Source: Syntrophomonadaceae bacterium (GTDB lineage Bacteria; Bacillota; Syntrophomonadia; Syntrophomonadales; DTU052). Taken from it: DNA of 64,000 nt. The stretch lies in NCBI GenBank assembly GCA_012728655.1, contig JAAYEQ010000012.1, positions 18,641 through 82,640 of the forward strand, given 5' to 3'. The notes below the pieces were generated by a model. That model was given only the letters and a program-made list of their open reading frames with translations, was not told the DNA's origin and did not search any database. Positions 10,240-21,448 of this stretch are shown here, one piece after another (the stretch's first letter is position 1; each line of letters begins with the position of its first letter). The position numbers were made by a program, and so were the translations under genes.

Positions 10240-11103
10240 CTAATCGGTAGTAGGTACGACTGCCTTTAAGGCCTCCAGGGCCACTTCCATCTGCGCCTCG
10301 TCAGGCTCGGCGGTGGTAAGCTTTTGTAACCACAAGCCCGGCGTCATCAGGCATATTGCCCAGGGCCGGTCTGCGTGGCGGCTGGTCAACTTAATCAATT
10401 CATAACCGAGGCCCGCAACCACCGGCAATACCGCCAACCGCGACAGCACGCGCCACCAGAGTGAGCCCTCCCCCAACGCTGCGAATACAATAATGGACAA
10501 GATCATAACCAGCAGCAAAAAACTCGTTCCACAGCGCGGGTGCAGGATGGATTGATCCCTGGCGTTTTCTACACTGAGCGGGTACCCGGCTTCCAGGGTG
10601 TGAATGACCTTGTGCTCGGCCCCGTGATACATGAATACCCTCTTTATATCCTCAATATAGGATATGGCTATTATATAACCCAGGAATATAAGTATCCGGA
10701 GTATGCCCTCAACCAGGTTCTGAGCCCAAACCCCGCCGATTATATCCCGGGTGTAATGCACCACCCCGGTGGGTACAACCAGAAACAATACTATAGCCAG
10801 CACCGCAGCTATGACACCGGTCCAAAATATCTCGGCATCGGTAAGCGGTTCCTCTTCTTCCGTCAAAACTGCCGACCGGTTCAGGCTTCTAACCCCGATT
10901 ATCAGCGAGTCGATAAGCACCACTGTGCCGCGTATAAATGGCAAACTCAGGAATCGGTTTCTCTTCCACGGGGGGTCTTGGGGCTGAGTCTCGACTACGA
11001 TCTCCCCGTCCGGCTTGCGCACCGCCACTGCCACCGAACTGGGCCCCCTCATCATCACTCCCTCGATAACGGCCTGGCCTCCATACTGGAAATTGGACCC
11101 CAT
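10240..11103 (-). CDS. DUF1385 membrane protein (YqhQ-like)
   Basis: [38 protein letters not shown] motifs. Confidence 0.9.
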   Translation of the reverse strand: MGSNFQYGGQAVIEGVMMRGPSSVAVAVRKPDGEIVVETQPQDPPWKRNRFLSLPFIRGTVVLIDSLIIGVRSLNRSAVLTEEEEPLTDAEIFWTGVIAAVLAIVLFLVVPTGVVHYTRDIIGGVWAQNLVEGILRILIFLGYIIAISYIEDIKRVFMYHGAEHKVIHTLEAGYPLSVENARDQSILHPRCGTSFLLLVMILSIIVFAALGEGSLWWRVLSRLAVLPVVAGLGYELIKLTSRHADRPWAICLMTPGLWLQKLTTAEPDEAQMEVALEALKAVVPTTD

Positions 11104-11118
11104 ACACTTTCTCCTAAG

Positions 11119-11148
11119 AAAAATAGCAGAGTTAACTCTGCTATTTTT
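11119..11148 (-). terminator. 30-bp perfect palindrome, terminator of rpmE
   Basis: AAAAATAGCAGAGTT|AACTCTGCTATTTTT, abuts the rpmE stop codon. Confidence 0.8.
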
Positions 11149-11359
11149 ATTTCATCCCGTACTTTCTCTTGAATGTCTCCACCCTGCCGCCTTTGTCTAC
11201 TATTCTCGTCCTGCTTCCGGTATAAAACGGGTGACACTTTGAACAGACCTCGACCCTAAGATTCTCCTTGGTAGACCCGGTTTCAAAGCTGTTGCCGCAT
11301 GCGCAGGTCACCGTCGTCCGAAAGTATGGGGGATGTATATTATCTTTCACGGTTCTCAC
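11147..11359 (-). CDS. rpmE: 50S ribosomal protein L31 (Cys4 zinc form)
   Basis: [13 protein letters not shown]...[13 protein letters not shown] at fourth codon may be the true start. Confidence 0.95.
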   Translation of the reverse strand: MRTVKDNIHPPYFRTTVTCACGNSFETGSTKENLRVEVCSKCHPFYTGSRTRIVDKGGRVETFKRKYGMK

Positions 11360-11555
11360 CTCTTCCTATCCTCAAATTGCCGCGAGGATTATTATATCAA
11401 TTTGCCGCTTAAAAAACAATAATTATGAAAAAGCACGATATTTAGCTTCCTCTTTCAGCGTTACGGTGAAAGGTCCCGGAACAAACTCATCTGGAGCCCT
11501 CATTATTCCGCTTTAAGGTACTGAACAGACTTAAGATATACCACCCCCGCCATGC

Positions 11556-12854
11556 TCAGGCGGTCGTGCCGTCGATCAGGCCTTTTCCCCGGCGGGCCGG
11601 GTGGGTATAGGAAGCCACCCGGATTCCCTCCTGTTGAAAGATGTCTATCATCCGCCGGATTCCCAGCGTTTCTGAACGAAGGGGTATCCGTTCAAAGAAT
11701 AAGTCGGGGTCAATATTGAGGTTTCGCAGTTGGATCATATGAACCCCGGTATTGTGAACCAACCGGATAACCGCCTCCACCTGTTCTTCCGAATCGGTAA
11801 ACCCGGGGATGGCAAGGAGGTTGAGCGATGCATAAACCCCGTTGTCCCGAGCATAGGACAGGGAACGCTCAACATCGCGAAAACGGTACCCTGTTGGCCG
11901 GTGATAGGCCAGATAGTCTTCTTCCCGGGCTGACAGGAGGGTAACCCGGATGGCATCCAGCCCGGCGTCCACCAGCTTTTTAATCCCCTCGGTGTAACCC
12001 GCATTGGTGTTGATGTTGATGCAACCCCGGTCGGTAATCCCCCTCACCCTTTGGATGGCCGCAGCAATCAGGTCGGCATTAAGCGCCGGTTCGCCCTCAC
12101 AGCCCTGGCCAAAACTGATAATAGCTTCCGGAGCCGCTTCCAGATGATAACCGGCCACCTCCACCACCTCTTCCACGGTCGGCGTGAATTTCAACCTTTC
12201 CTGGGGTGAGGAAACCGAGGTATGTCCGCGCGAAATACACCCCAGGCAACGGGCATTGCACCGGGGGGTAGTCGGTATTCCGCCCTCCCAGCGCCGATAA
12301 AAAATATTCTGGGCGGTGAAACATGAATAGTGCAGACTGCAGTAGGCCAACTGGCGCAGGATGCGGTTGTGGGGAAACTGTTCCAGCCGGGACTCAACCG
12401 TCTGCTCCAAGTCCGGGGTGTTATACTGCTCGGGATGCCATTTGCGGTGTTCGTCGGTCGGTATCGCCGCCGCCATCACCCTGTTTTTCATCCCCGCCAC
12501 CGCCGTGTAACCTAGAATCGGGACCTCGGCCGTGTCCCGGGGAGAAACGGTGGCCGGCAGGAGAGTCCGGGTGAACCCCTGGGGCAGGAGACAGGCCAAA
12601 GCTACCGCCGGAGCTCCCCGCGGGGTCTTTTCTCGGCAGTTCACCTTATTATCACGGTCTATTCCCACCGGATAGTGTCCGGGAACCATAACTAAAGAAC
12701 CGCCTGCAGGCAACGGTATCAGGTCTTCCGCTTCCGCTTCCACCCATTGCCGCCCGCTTCGCCCCAGGAAGACCAGGTCCTTGTCCTCCCATATCCTGCC
12801 GTTCCGGTCCGAATACAGAGTACTGAACATTACCATGGCTCTATAATACAACAA
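11556..12854 (-). CDS. Radical SAM protein
   Basis: CNARCLGC (CxxxCxxC) and GQGCEGEP motifs. Confidence 0.85.
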   Translation of the reverse strand: MLYYRAMVMFSTLYSDRNGRIWEDKDLVFLGRSGRQWVEAEAEDLIPLPAGGSLVMVPGHYPVGIDRDNKVNCREKTPRGAPAVALACLLPQGFTRTLLPATVSPRDTAEVPILGYTAVAGMKNRVMAAAIPTDEHRKWHPEQYNTPDLEQTVESRLEQFPHNRILRQLAYCSLHYSCFTAQNIFYRRWEGGIPTTPRCNARCLGCISRGHTSVSSPQERLKFTPTVEEVVEVAGYHLEAAPEAIISFGQGCEGEPALNADLIAAAIQRVRGITDRGCININTNAGYTEGIKKLVDAGLDAIRVTLLSAREEDYLAYHRPTGYRFRDVERSLSYARDNGVYASLNLLAIPGFTDSEEQVEAVIRLVHNTGVHMIQLRNLNIDPDLFFERIPLRSETLGIRRMIDIFQQEGIRVASYTHPARRGKGLIDGTTA

Positions 12855-12903
12855 GTCCCCCGGTCAGGAAAACCACGGGACCTGCTGGACCATAGGACGG
12901 TGG

Positions 12904-13779
12904 TTACCGCAAGTATTCAATGGGGTTCAACGTTTCCCCGTTGTAGTTGATCTGGAAATGCAGGTGCGGTCCGGTAGTGCGCCCGGTTACTCCGACCAGG
13001 GCAATGACCTGCCCCTTCTTGACCTCCTGCCCCGCTTTTACCATGTTCTTTGAGTTGTGGGCATACAGGGTCTCCATGCCGTTGGTATGCCGGATGATTA
13101 CCGTCTTGCCATAAACCGATTTGCTGCCGGAAAAGACCACAACCCCGGCCTGGGCCGCCCGGACAGGGGTTCCAACCGAACAGGCAATATCCAATCCATG
13201 ATGAAACTCACCCTTCCTCCAACCGTATCCGGAAGTGATTTTTCCAAATACCGGCCAGGCAAAAAGACCGCGAAAACCTCGAGAAGGTTGAGCCATCGCT
13301 GGAGTTGTCAGACCGGAAGGGGAGGGAATCTTTATCATTTCGCCTACTCGCAATAAAGAGGGATTCTTGATCTGTGTATTGGCGGCAATCAGTTGATCGA
13401 GGCTAACCTGGTACATGCGTGCGATTTTCCACATGCTTTCTCCGGCCTTTACCCGGTGCAGCCTCTGCCGGTCTCCCGGTATATCCAGATACTGTCCCTC
13501 CAGTATGACGCTGTCGGCTTCCAGGTTGTTCATGGCCATGATCATGCCTGCGTCCAAACCCATGGACCGGGCTATCTCCGACAGCGTGTCACCTTTCTGC
13601 ACCAGGTACCTTCGAACCAGGCTATCGCTGGTAACTGACAGCATGCTGGGCACAAAACTGTCTTCAGACCATCCTGCAATTACCGACGACGGCCAGGTGG
13701 TCAGAACAAACGCCGCCAGTATTACCAGCAACATGGTCCTTTTCGCCATTATTACCACCTTCAGCAAAATTAGGGTCAA
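12904..13779 (-). CDS. LysM + M23 peptidase (murein endopeptidase)
   Basis: Two LysM repeats (YLVQKGDTLSEIARSMG; HRVKAGESMWKIARMYQ) plus HHGLDIA...GRTTGPHLHFQI. Confidence 0.93.
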   Translation of the reverse strand: MTLILLKVVIMAKRTMLLVILAAFVLTTWPSSVIAGWSEDSFVPSMLSVTSDSLVRRYLVQKGDTLSEIARSMGLDAGMIMAMNNLEADSVILEGQYLDIPGDRQRLHRVKAGESMWKIARMYQVSLDQLIAANTQIKNPSLLRVGEMIKIPSPSGLTTPAMAQPSRGFRGLFAWPVFGKITSGYGWRKGEFHHGLDIACSVGTPVRAAQAGVVVFSGSKSVYGKTVIIRHTNGMETLYAHNSKNMVKAGQEVKKGQVIALVGVTGRTTGPHLHFQINYNGETLNPIEYLR

Positions 13780-13832
13780 TCAGCCCTATTTTTGCCAAGG
13801 TTGGTTCCTTTTATTCTCTTTTCTTCGGGTCA

Positions 13833-15086
13833 TTACTCAGAAAATATAATAGGTGCCACCCGCAGCAGGTCTCCGTTTGACTTGGTCTTGCGAAGGGTTT
13901 CGATCATAACTTCCATCGTCTCTACCGTCCCATAGTTTGCAAACATCCGGCGCAGGTTCCAGTTCAACTCCAATTCCTCTTTGGTCATCAGCAGTTCTTC
14001 CTTCCTGGTCCCGGAACGTTTAAGATCTATCGCCGGAAACAGCCTTCTCTCAGCCAGCCGGCGATCCAGAACCAGTTCCCAGTTGCCGGTACCCTTAAAT
14101 TCTTCAAATATCACCTCATCCATCCGGGAGCCGGTTTCAACCAGGGCGGTGGCCAGAATGGTGAGGCTTCCCCCTTCTTCGATGTTGCGAGCGGCTCCGA
14201 AAAACCTTTTTGGTTTATGGAGGGCGGCCGGATCCAGTCCACCCGACAAGGTTCGGCCGCTCTGCGGCACTACCAAATTGTGAGCCCGAGCCAGCCGGGT
14301 CAAGCTGTCCAGCAGGATGACCACATCCTGTTTGTGTTCCACCAGCCGTTTGGCCCTCTCCAGAACCATATCCGCGACCTTGACATGGTTTTCCGGCGGC
14401 TCGTCGAAGGTGGAACCGGTAACCTCGGCATTGACTGAACGCTGCATATCGGTTACCTCTTCCGGACGCTCGTCAATGAGCAGGATCATCAATTCCACCT
14501 CGGGATGGTTCGCGGTTATGGCATTGGCAATCTTCTGCAGCAAAACCGTCTTTCCGGCCTTGGGCGGTGCAACAATCAGGCCTCGCTGGCCTTTGCCCAC
14601 CGGACAGACCAGATCGATCATACGGGTGCCCAGTTCGCTGGACTCTGTCTCCAGGCGGATCCTCTCGTTGGGGTGCAGGGGAGTCAGGGCATCAAAATAA
14701 ATCCGCTTCGAAGCTTCATCCGGCGTGAAGCCGTTAACCGATTCCACCTTGAGCAAAGCAAAAAACCGTTCATTATCTTTGGGCGGTCTCACCTGGCCGG
14801 CTACTTTGTCTCCTGTTTTTAAGTCAAACTTGCGGATCTGGGAAGGTGAAACATAGATGTCATCCTGGCTGGGAACATAGCCAAAGGGCCTTAGAAATCC
14901 ATAGCCGTCCGGTAATACCTCTAAAATTCCCGATGCCTCCAACAGTTCGTTGGAGTGGGTAAGGGCTTTCATGATTTCGAAAACCAACTCTTTTTTGCGG
15001 AGCTTGTAAAAACCGACCAGGTTCAACTCCTTGGCGATCTGGTACAGCTCCACCATGGTTTTGTTCTCCAGGTCTGCAAGGTTCAA
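13833..15086 (-). CDS. rho: Transcription termination factor Rho
   Basis: [27 protein letters not shown] motifs. Confidence 0.98.
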   Translation of the reverse strand: MNLADLENKTMVELYQIAKELNLVGFYKLRKKELVFEIMKALTHSNELLEASGILEVLPDGYGFLRPFGYVPSQDDIYVSPSQIRKFDLKTGDKVAGQVRPPKDNERFFALLKVESVNGFTPDEASKRIYFDALTPLHPNERIRLETESSELGTRMIDLVCPVGKGQRGLIVAPPKAGKTVLLQKIANAITANHPEVELMILLIDERPEEVTDMQRSVNAEVTGSTFDEPPENHVKVADMVLERAKRLVEHKQDVVILLDSLTRLARAHNLVVPQSGRTLSGGLDPAALHKPKRFFGAARNIEEGGSLTILATALVETGSRMDEVIFEEFKGTGNWELVLDRRLAERRLFPAIDLKRSGTRKEELLMTKEELELNWNLRRMFANYGTVETMEVMIETLRKTKSNGDLLRVAPIIFSE

Positions 15087-15541
15087 GCAAGTTTCCTCCT
15101 CTCTTGGGTACGGTTATTTTCGAGTCTGTTATATCTGTCGGCTTTGACCTGCGGTACAGCGCCGATATCCAGAGTCGACCACACGGTTACACATTAACCC
15201 CTCCCTGAACCGAAGCGGTATCGGTTTTGGAATCCGATGCCAAAATACACCCTGATTATCCAATTCCTTTCTTTTGGGGCAATTACAGAATGAGGTTATC
15301 GCATAATCGGCACCGATAGATTTCGATAGGATCGTGGCAACTCAGAATAGATTCTCACCAACAATACTCCCTGCTATACTCGGTTACAAAGGCAAGAGGG
15401 CTCACCGTAAAGGTATGCCAAAACCACAGGTCGGAGATAAGATTGTAAAATGAGAACCGGGGCGGAAACCCCGAAGGATTTCCGCTGCAGGAATAAATGG
15501 CGTTTCTACGCCGACTGATTTCTCCTTTGCCGTTATTTGTT

Positions 15542-16534
15542 TTAAATGCGAATCTTTATCTTATTATCCTTGAAAAGAGGCTTTTTATCAAGGTGGTGTA
15601 TGGCCCGGATATACCTTATCGTTCCCGAAAGGCCCCTCATTACCAGGGTGTGGGTTTCTGCCCGGCCCGCAAAATACCGGACCCCACGCAGAAGATCGCC
15701 ATCGGTTATCCCGGTGGCGGAAAAGAAAACATCCTCCGATTTAATCAAGTCATCGATGGTCAGTATTTGGTTGATGTCGTTTATGCCCATGGATTTTGCA
15801 CGCTCAATCTCGCTTTCATCTTCGGGCCAGAGTCTCCCCTGAAAATCTCCGCCCATACAGCGCAGGGCGGCTGCCGATATAACGCCTTCCGGTGCACCTC
15901 CGATTCCCATCAGGATATCGACGCCTGAATCCTCATAAGCCGCGGCCACGGCCGGAGATACGTCCCCGTCGGATATGAGCTTGATCCGGCTGCCCGTACT
16001 CCGCACTTCTTCTATCAGCTGCTGATGCCGGGGCCGGTCCAGAATAACCACGGTCACTTCACGGATGGACTTCCCCAGGGCTTTGGCCACTTCGTGAAGG
16101 TTCTCCCTGACCGGTGCCTCCAGGCTGACCCTGCCCTTGCACCGCGGACCGACAGCAATCTTTTCCATATACATATCGGGGGCGTGCAGCAGAGCCCCCC
16201 GGGGAGCCACCGCCAAAACCGACAGGGCCCCGGTTCCGCCTTTGGCCACGATATTGGTTCCCTCCAGGGGATCAACCGCCACATCCACCAAAGGAGGCAC
16301 TCCCATGCCTACTTTTTCTCCGATGTAGAGCATGGGGGCTTCATCCATTTCCCCTTCCCCAATAACTACAATTCCGTCAAACTGAACCGTGTCAAACATG
16401 ACGCGCATGGCGGTAACCGCGGCATCATCCGCGGCTTCCTTGTCTCCGCGTCCCAACCAGCGGGCTGCAGCCAGTGCAGCCGCTTCGGTAACTCGAGCCA
16501 ATTCTAATGCCAATTCCCTCTCCACCAAACACAC
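15542..16534 (-). CDS. glpX: Fructose-1,6-bisphosphatase class II
   Basis: VIGEGEMDEAPMLYIGE, DPLEGTN motifs. Confidence 0.97.
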   Translation of the reverse strand: MCLVERELALELARVTEAAALAAARWLGRGDKEAADDAAVTAMRVMFDTVQFDGIVVIGEGEMDEAPMLYIGEKVGMGVPPLVDVAVDPLEGTNIVAKGGTGALSVLAVAPRGALLHAPDMYMEKIAVGPRCKGRVSLEAPVRENLHEVAKALGKSIREVTVVILDRPRHQQLIEEVRSTGSRIKLISDGDVSPAVAAAYEDSGVDILMGIGGAPEGVISAAALRCMGGDFQGRLWPEDESEIERAKSMGINDINQILTIDDLIKSEDVFFSATGITDGDLLRGVRYFAGRAETHTLVMRGLSGTIRYIRAIHHLDKKPLFKDNKIKIRI

Positions 16535-16546
16535 TCCTATCAGATC

Positions 16547-17191
16547 TTAACCTAACAGCTTCTTCCCATCCTCAACAAACTTTTCTATCCCCAAATCGGT
16601 CAGGGGATGCCTGATCATGGCTTTAATAACCTTATAAGGTATGGTGGCAATGTGAGCCCCAATTTTGGCCGCTTCGACAACGTGCATCGGGTGCCTGATG
16701 CTGGCGGCAATAACCTCGGTATCCACTGCATACTGATCGAGGATGTTCACTATCTCCGCCAAAACATGGAGGCCATCGTTTCCGGCATCATCAAGCCTCC
16801 CCACAAAAGGACTGATATAGCTGGCTCCGGCTCTGACCGCCAGCAGGGCCTGATTGGCGGAGAACACCAGAGTGGCATTGGTCCTGATTCCCCTCTGGGA
16901 CAGGTATTTTATCGCTCTCAAACCGTCTTCACACAACGGGATTTTTACCACCACATTGGGATGAATGCCGGCCAAGGCCTCGCCTTCATTAATCATTTCA
17001 TTGTAAGTTACCCCCAGGGGTTCGGCATTAACCGGGCCGTCAACAATTTCACAGATCTGCCGCACCATCTGGTGAAAATCGCCCTTCTCCTTGGCCACCA
17101 GGGTGGGATTGGTGGTAACCCCGGCTAAAAACCCCAGATCGTTGATTTCACGAATCTCTTCAATGTTGGCCGAATCGATGAATATCTTCAT
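16547..17191 (-). CDS. fsa: Fructose-6-phosphate aldolase / transaldolase (MipB/TalC-like)
   Basis: MKIFIDSANIEEI start; VVVKIP motif; ORF track extends to 17209. Confidence 0.93.
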   Translation of the reverse strand: MKIFIDSANIEEIREINDLGFLAGVTTNPTLVAKEKGDFHQMVRQICEIVDGPVNAEPLGVTYNEMINEGEALAGIHPNVVVKIPLCEDGLRAIKYLSQRGIRTNATLVFSANQALLAVRAGASYISPFVGRLDDAGNDGLHVLAEIVNILDQYAVDTEVIAASIRHPMHVVEAAKIGAHIATIPYKVIKAMIRHPLTDLGIEKFVEDGKKLLG

Positions 17192-17318
17192 AGTATCCTC
17201 CTGCTGCATGTTTAATGATCTTGTGACGGGAACAAAGGTTTAATAAAACGGGTGCTGTTGGCGACGGTATGCTGCAGGCAACCACGTCCGGCGGATTGAA
17301 CCCCGCCTTCTGTTGGGG

Positions 17319-18167
17319 CTAAGCCTTTCCGGAGCTGCCAAACAGCCTTATCTTCTCACGAATGAGCTCAACCGCAGCCTCCCTGGCCGGTCCCAACAGC
17401 TTGCGCGGGTCAATTTCGGCGGGATTTTTGTCCATCTCCTGTTTTAGCCGGGCGACAAAGGCCTCTCTAATATTGGTGTCAATATTGACCTTTCGTACCC
17501 CCAGACTGATGGCTTTGGTAATCGACTCATCCGGCACCCCGGAAGATCCGTGCAGAACAATAGGTATATTCACCAATGACCGGATCTTCTCCAGGCGTTC
17601 AAAATCCAGTTTGGGCTCGCCTTTATACTGTCCGTGAGCGGTGCCTATAGCCACCGCCAGGGCATCCACTCCGGTTTCTCTCACAAAAATCTCGGCTTCA
17701 TAGGGATCGGTAAAAAGGCTTTCTTTGACACTGATATCATCTTCGGTACCCCCGATCTTGCCCAGTTCGGCTTCTACCGATACATTGATGGGGCGGGCGA
17801 TTTCAACCACCTTTTTGGTTATGGCAATATTCTCTTCCAGGGGTAATTGGGAACCGTCAAACATTACCGAACTAAAGCCCCCCCGGATGCACCTCACCAC
17901 CTGTTCAAAACTGGTCCCGTGGTCCAGGTGAAGCGCAATAGGAACCCGCGCATTCTCAGCGGCTATTCTTACCATACCGATTATGTAATCCAAACCGGCG
18001 TACTTTATCGCCCCCTGGCTGGCCTGCATTATAACCGGAGCCTGTTCTTTCTCCGCAGCTATGGCAATCGCCTGTACTATTTCCATGTTGTTGGCGTTGA
18101 AAGCCCCTACAGCGTATTTTCCTTCCTCCGCTTTAGCCAACAGTTCCTTCATCGGTACCAGTGCCAT
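17319..18167 (-). CDS. fba: Fructose-bisphosphate aldolase class II
   Basis: HLDHGTSFE, VLHGSSGVPDE motifs; ORF track extends to 18185, MALVPMKELL start preferred. Confidence 0.97.
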   Translation of the reverse strand: MALVPMKELLAKAEEGKYAVGAFNANNMEIVQAIAIAAEKEQAPVIMQASQGAIKYAGLDYIIGMVRIAAENARVPIALHLDHGTSFEQVVRCIRGGFSSVMFDGSQLPLEENIAITKKVVEIARPINVSVEAELGKIGGTEDDISVKESLFTDPYEAEIFVRETGVDALAVAIGTAHGQYKGEPKLDFERLEKIRSLVNIPIVLHGSSGVPDESITKAISLGVRKVNIDTNIREAFVARLKQEMDKNPAEIDPRKLLGPAREAAVELIREKIRLFGSSGKA

Positions 18168-18339
18168 GGTTTTCCTCCTTTTCACCCCAGTTGCTGAATA
18201 TTTAAATGCCGGCCGTCAATCCGAGCATCTTGGCCCTGCTGCCATTATTGCCCTTTCGGACTCCTTGCTGCGCCCTTAAATCTATTTTACCAGGTCGTTT
18301 TTATGATAACCATAATTAAATCCCGGTTTTGGGACTTGT

Positions 18340-18714
18340 TTACTCAACCGTGTTTTGCTCCAGTACCTCCCGCACCAGGTTCCTTAAATCTATTATGTCA
18401 AACGGCTTGATAATATACTTTTTAACCCCGACTTTCAAGGCCTTTTGTACAATCTCCATCTCCCCGTAAGCAGTCATCATTATAATCGGTATGTTGCGGT
18501 CATACTTCATGATTTCCTCCGATGCCTCCAGACCATTCATATTGGGCATCTTCATATCCATGAGCACAACATCAGGGGTATTGGCCTTCACCTTCTCGAT
18601 GCTGTCACGGCCGTCAACCGCCACATTAACCTCGTAACCCTCTTTTTTGAACAACTCTTCCAACAGGCGCCGGACTCCTTTTTGATCATCGACCACCAGT
18701 ACCCTGTACCCCAT
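18340..18714 (-). CDS. spo0F: Response regulator, Spo0F
   Basis: Receiver domain with VVDDQ, LMDMKMP, TAYGE, KPFD; SD GGAGG before ATG 18714; ORF track start 18759 is an over-extension. Confidence 0.9.
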   Translation of the reverse strand: MGYRVLVVDDQKGVRRLLEELFKKEGYEVNVAVDGRDSIEKVKANTPDVVLMDMKMPNMNGLEASEEIMKYDRNIPIIMMTAYGEMEIVQKALKVGVKKYIIKPFDIIDLRNLVREVLEQNTVE

Positions 18715-18824
18715 TCCTTCATACCTCCAGCAGCATTGGTGATACTCTAACAGATTCAATAATTGTATTTAATTTCCTTCTCTGCCGGTAAAATTATTTG
18801 ACGCCGTTGCATGGTCGCTTTCGG

Positions 18825-20021
18825 TTATTCAATAAAGCCCGGCTCCGATACCGGCAACACATTATCATCCTCTGCCCGCCCCCGTCCCTCTCGCAGGTAA
18901 TAACGTGGAACCGCCAGGGACGCCATTGTTCTCTTAACCGGCAGCTCCACCACATCCCCGGGTTCGACCTCCAACTGAGGAGGAATCTCAGCCAGGCAGA
19001 ACTGCATAAATACCTTGCCGCGTATATATACAGTCCTTCCGTTAACAGTGGCCGTCAGGGAGGTTCGGTTAAGATTAAGGAAAGACGCCAACAATTTAAC
19101 CCCCATCTTCAAGAGGTCAATAATGCCGGCAGGTTTGGGTACTGCTTCAACCCCGAAGCCGTCGACCAACCCTACGGGGATCACGGCTACCCGGCTGTCA
19201 CGCGGCAGGCGGTAGGTGCGGTAATACCCCAGATAGCTGCCCCGCTTGAAATCGCGAACCGCCGTTATCCGGGACTTAAAACGGAAGCATTCTCTCAGGT
19301 GTACTTTCGGCATAACCTTCCCCGCCGGGAACTGACCGTATAATACGGTACCCAGTCTCACCATATCGAGATGCATATGCGGGTGCCGCAAAAAAGAACT
19401 GCTGCTGCAGCAATGTCGCAAGGGTATGCTAATGCCCTGCTTTTCAAGGCTGTCCAGTAAAGAACGAAAGCGGTTAAACTGTTTGACGGTATAGGCATCA
19501 TCAACCCCGGCGGCAAAATGAGTGTAAATGCCCTCCAGCTCGATCGCTTCACTGGCACAGGTATCCCTGACCACCGGTTCCGCTTCGTCGATATCAAGGC
19601 CGAATCTTCCCAGGCCGGTATCAATTTTTATATGAACTCGCGCTTTCTTGCCGATCTGAGCTGCGGCCTTTTCCACCAGGGATAAATCCCGAGCCGACCC
19701 GACCGACACTATTATATTATGGTCAATCGCCGTCAGGTATTCTTGGTACAGCAGCGGTGAAAAAACCATAATATCTTCATCTATCCCGTTGTATCTTAAC
19801 TGCAGGGCCTCCCGTAAGAAAGTAACCCCCAGCAGGTCCGCTCCGAGCTTTATCAGTTCCCGGGCCACCGGTACTGCTCCCAATCCATAGGCATTGGCCT
19901 TGACCACGGCCATAAGCCGGGTCCCGGGCTGCATCATCCGCCTTATCTCCTGCAGGTTGTGTCCGATGGCCTCCAAATCAACCTCTATCCACTTGTCCGT
20001 TTCCGTCGGCCATTCAGTCAT
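18825..20021 (-). CDS. alr: Alanine racemase family (PLP fold III) protein
   Basis: AVVKANAYGLG PLP motif; overlaps FemAB gene by 8 nt. Confidence 0.88.
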   Translation of the reverse strand: MTEWPTETDKWIEVDLEAIGHNLQEIRRMMQPGTRLMAVVKANAYGLGAVPVARELIKLGADLLGVTFLREALQLRYNGIDEDIMVFSPLLYQEYLTAIDHNIIVSVGSARDLSLVEKAAAQIGKKARVHIKIDTGLGRFGLDIDEAEPVVRDTCASEAIELEGIYTHFAAGVDDAYTVKQFNRFRSLLDSLEKQGISIPLRHCCSSSSFLRHPHMHLDMVRLGTVLYGQFPAGKVMPKVHLRECFRFKSRITAVRDFKRGSYLGYYRTYRLPRDSRVAVIPVGLVDGFGVEAVPKPAGIIDLLKMGVKLLASFLNLNRTSLTATVNGRTVYIRGKVFMQFCLAEIPPQLEVEPGDVVELPVKRTMASLAVPRYYLREGRGRAEDDNVLPVSEPGFIE

Positions 20022-21102
20022 GGTTCAGCTTCTTCCTCCAACGTATGATCCGCCTGACGGTCTTATAGTAGACTGGCAGCACCTGCGTCCATAACCAGTA
20101 AAAAAGGGGAGAATAAACCTGATCCCACTCCCCGATAAACTCGGTAAAGGTGGCGGCAAACCCCTTTTTGAAGCGGTAGAGCCCGTACAGGGGGTTGTCC
20201 TCCGACAGGTCACCGGAAACCCCCCGAAAATCGTAGAGGGTACACCCATTTTCCCGGGCCCATTTGATCATGGTCCACTGCAAGAGGTAATTGGGCATTA
20301 CATTGCGGTGTTCGTTGCTGGATGCGCCATAGATGTACCAGGCCTTGTCTCCCAGGATAAACGCCAGAGTGCCGGCAATGTACCGCCCCTGATACTCGGC
20401 CATAAACAGCCGGGCCTTGCCCCGCTCCACCAGGTGCTCCCAGATCTCCTCGAAATAGCTGTAATCACGGATAAGAAACCGGTCTCTTTCCGCGGTTTCC
20501 TGCAGAATCCGGTAAAACTCTTCCAAATCCCGCTTATCGCCGGCCTGGCGTACAAACACTCCTTTTCTCGCCGCCAGCCGAATGTTGTATCGGGTTTTTG
20601 ACGCCATCTGTTCGAGGAGCCGCTCCTCATCGGGGGTAATGTCCAGGCGAAAGACATAGGTGGGCTGGACTCCCTCAAACCCCTCGGCGGTGGTGGTTTT
20701 CCTGAAACCCCGGGATATGAGGTAGTCCCTGAAGGCCTGATGGGAACTTTCAATATCCGGGTCAATCTTGAGAAAAATCGCCCCGTGCGCCCGGGCCAGG
20801 CTGCGCACCCCCTCAAACAGGCGGTCCAGCAGGTCATGATCATCGATATCCGCTACCGGTCCCCGTGGGGCATAAAAGATCGATTTATTCATTCCGGGCA
20901 AAGGCAGCCTGCGCTTGAGAACAAGTATGGCACCCCTGATGCGTCCGTCTTCATACAACGCCACCGGCAGTGGTACCCACCCCATGCTCCGCTTGACCTC
21001 ACCCCATTCTCGGCTTTGGAGTATATGCCCTTTGGGATGGCCGGATACAAACCGATCGTATTCATCTGCCTGGGACGGTTCAACCACCTTAACAATAGCC
21101 AT
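20014..21102 (-). CDS. FemAB/FemX-family peptidoglycan bridge aminoacyltransferase
   Basis: HILQSREWGEVK, YNIRLAARKGV, YDFRGVSGD motifs. Confidence 0.88.
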   Translation of the reverse strand: MAIVKVVEPSQADEYDRFVSGHPKGHILQSREWGEVKRSMGWVPLPVALYEDGRIRGAILVLKRRLPLPGMNKSIFYAPRGPVADIDDHDLLDRLFEGVRSLARAHGAIFLKIDPDIESSHQAFRDYLISRGFRKTTTAEGFEGVQPTYVFRLDITPDEERLLEQMASKTRYNIRLAARKGVFVRQAGDKRDLEEFYRILQETAERDRFLIRDYSYFEEIWEHLVERGKARLFMAEYQGRYIAGTLAFILGDKAWYIYGASSNEHRNVMPNYLLQWTMIKWARENGCTLYDFRGVSGDLSEDNPLYGLYRFKKGFAATFTEFIGEWDQVYSPLFYWLWTQVLPVYYKTVRRIIRWRKKLNHD

Positions 21103-21448
21103 AGCATCCTTCGCTTTCCATAAAAACTTTCCAACCCCAATCTTAGAATTATTATACCTTGGTTGACCCTGACAAAAACAATTCCATTAACGGAAAATTG
21201 CTGCAGGAAATGTCCTCCCTGAGTCGAATAGTTCTATACGCTGGTCGCCGGTAACCGAAACAGCCGCAGCAATAACAACGATTTCAACTCTTCATCGTAT
21301 GGCCTCAAATGCAACCTGCCTCATGCGACCTCGGAAACGTCGATATCTCTTACCCTTCGGAACCGAAATACGTGCATCCGCAGGCGGGAGGTGATTATTC
21401 GGCCAGTTTCAATTATACCCGATCATACAGATCAGAGGAGGTAAAAGG

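Noticed and set aside
15380-15440. c-di-GMP (GEMM) riboswitch-like words (ACAAAGGCAAGAGGGC)
   Set aside because: Conserved GEMM tetraloop/receptor and CGCAAAGCCTCCGGCC arrangement not found on either strand
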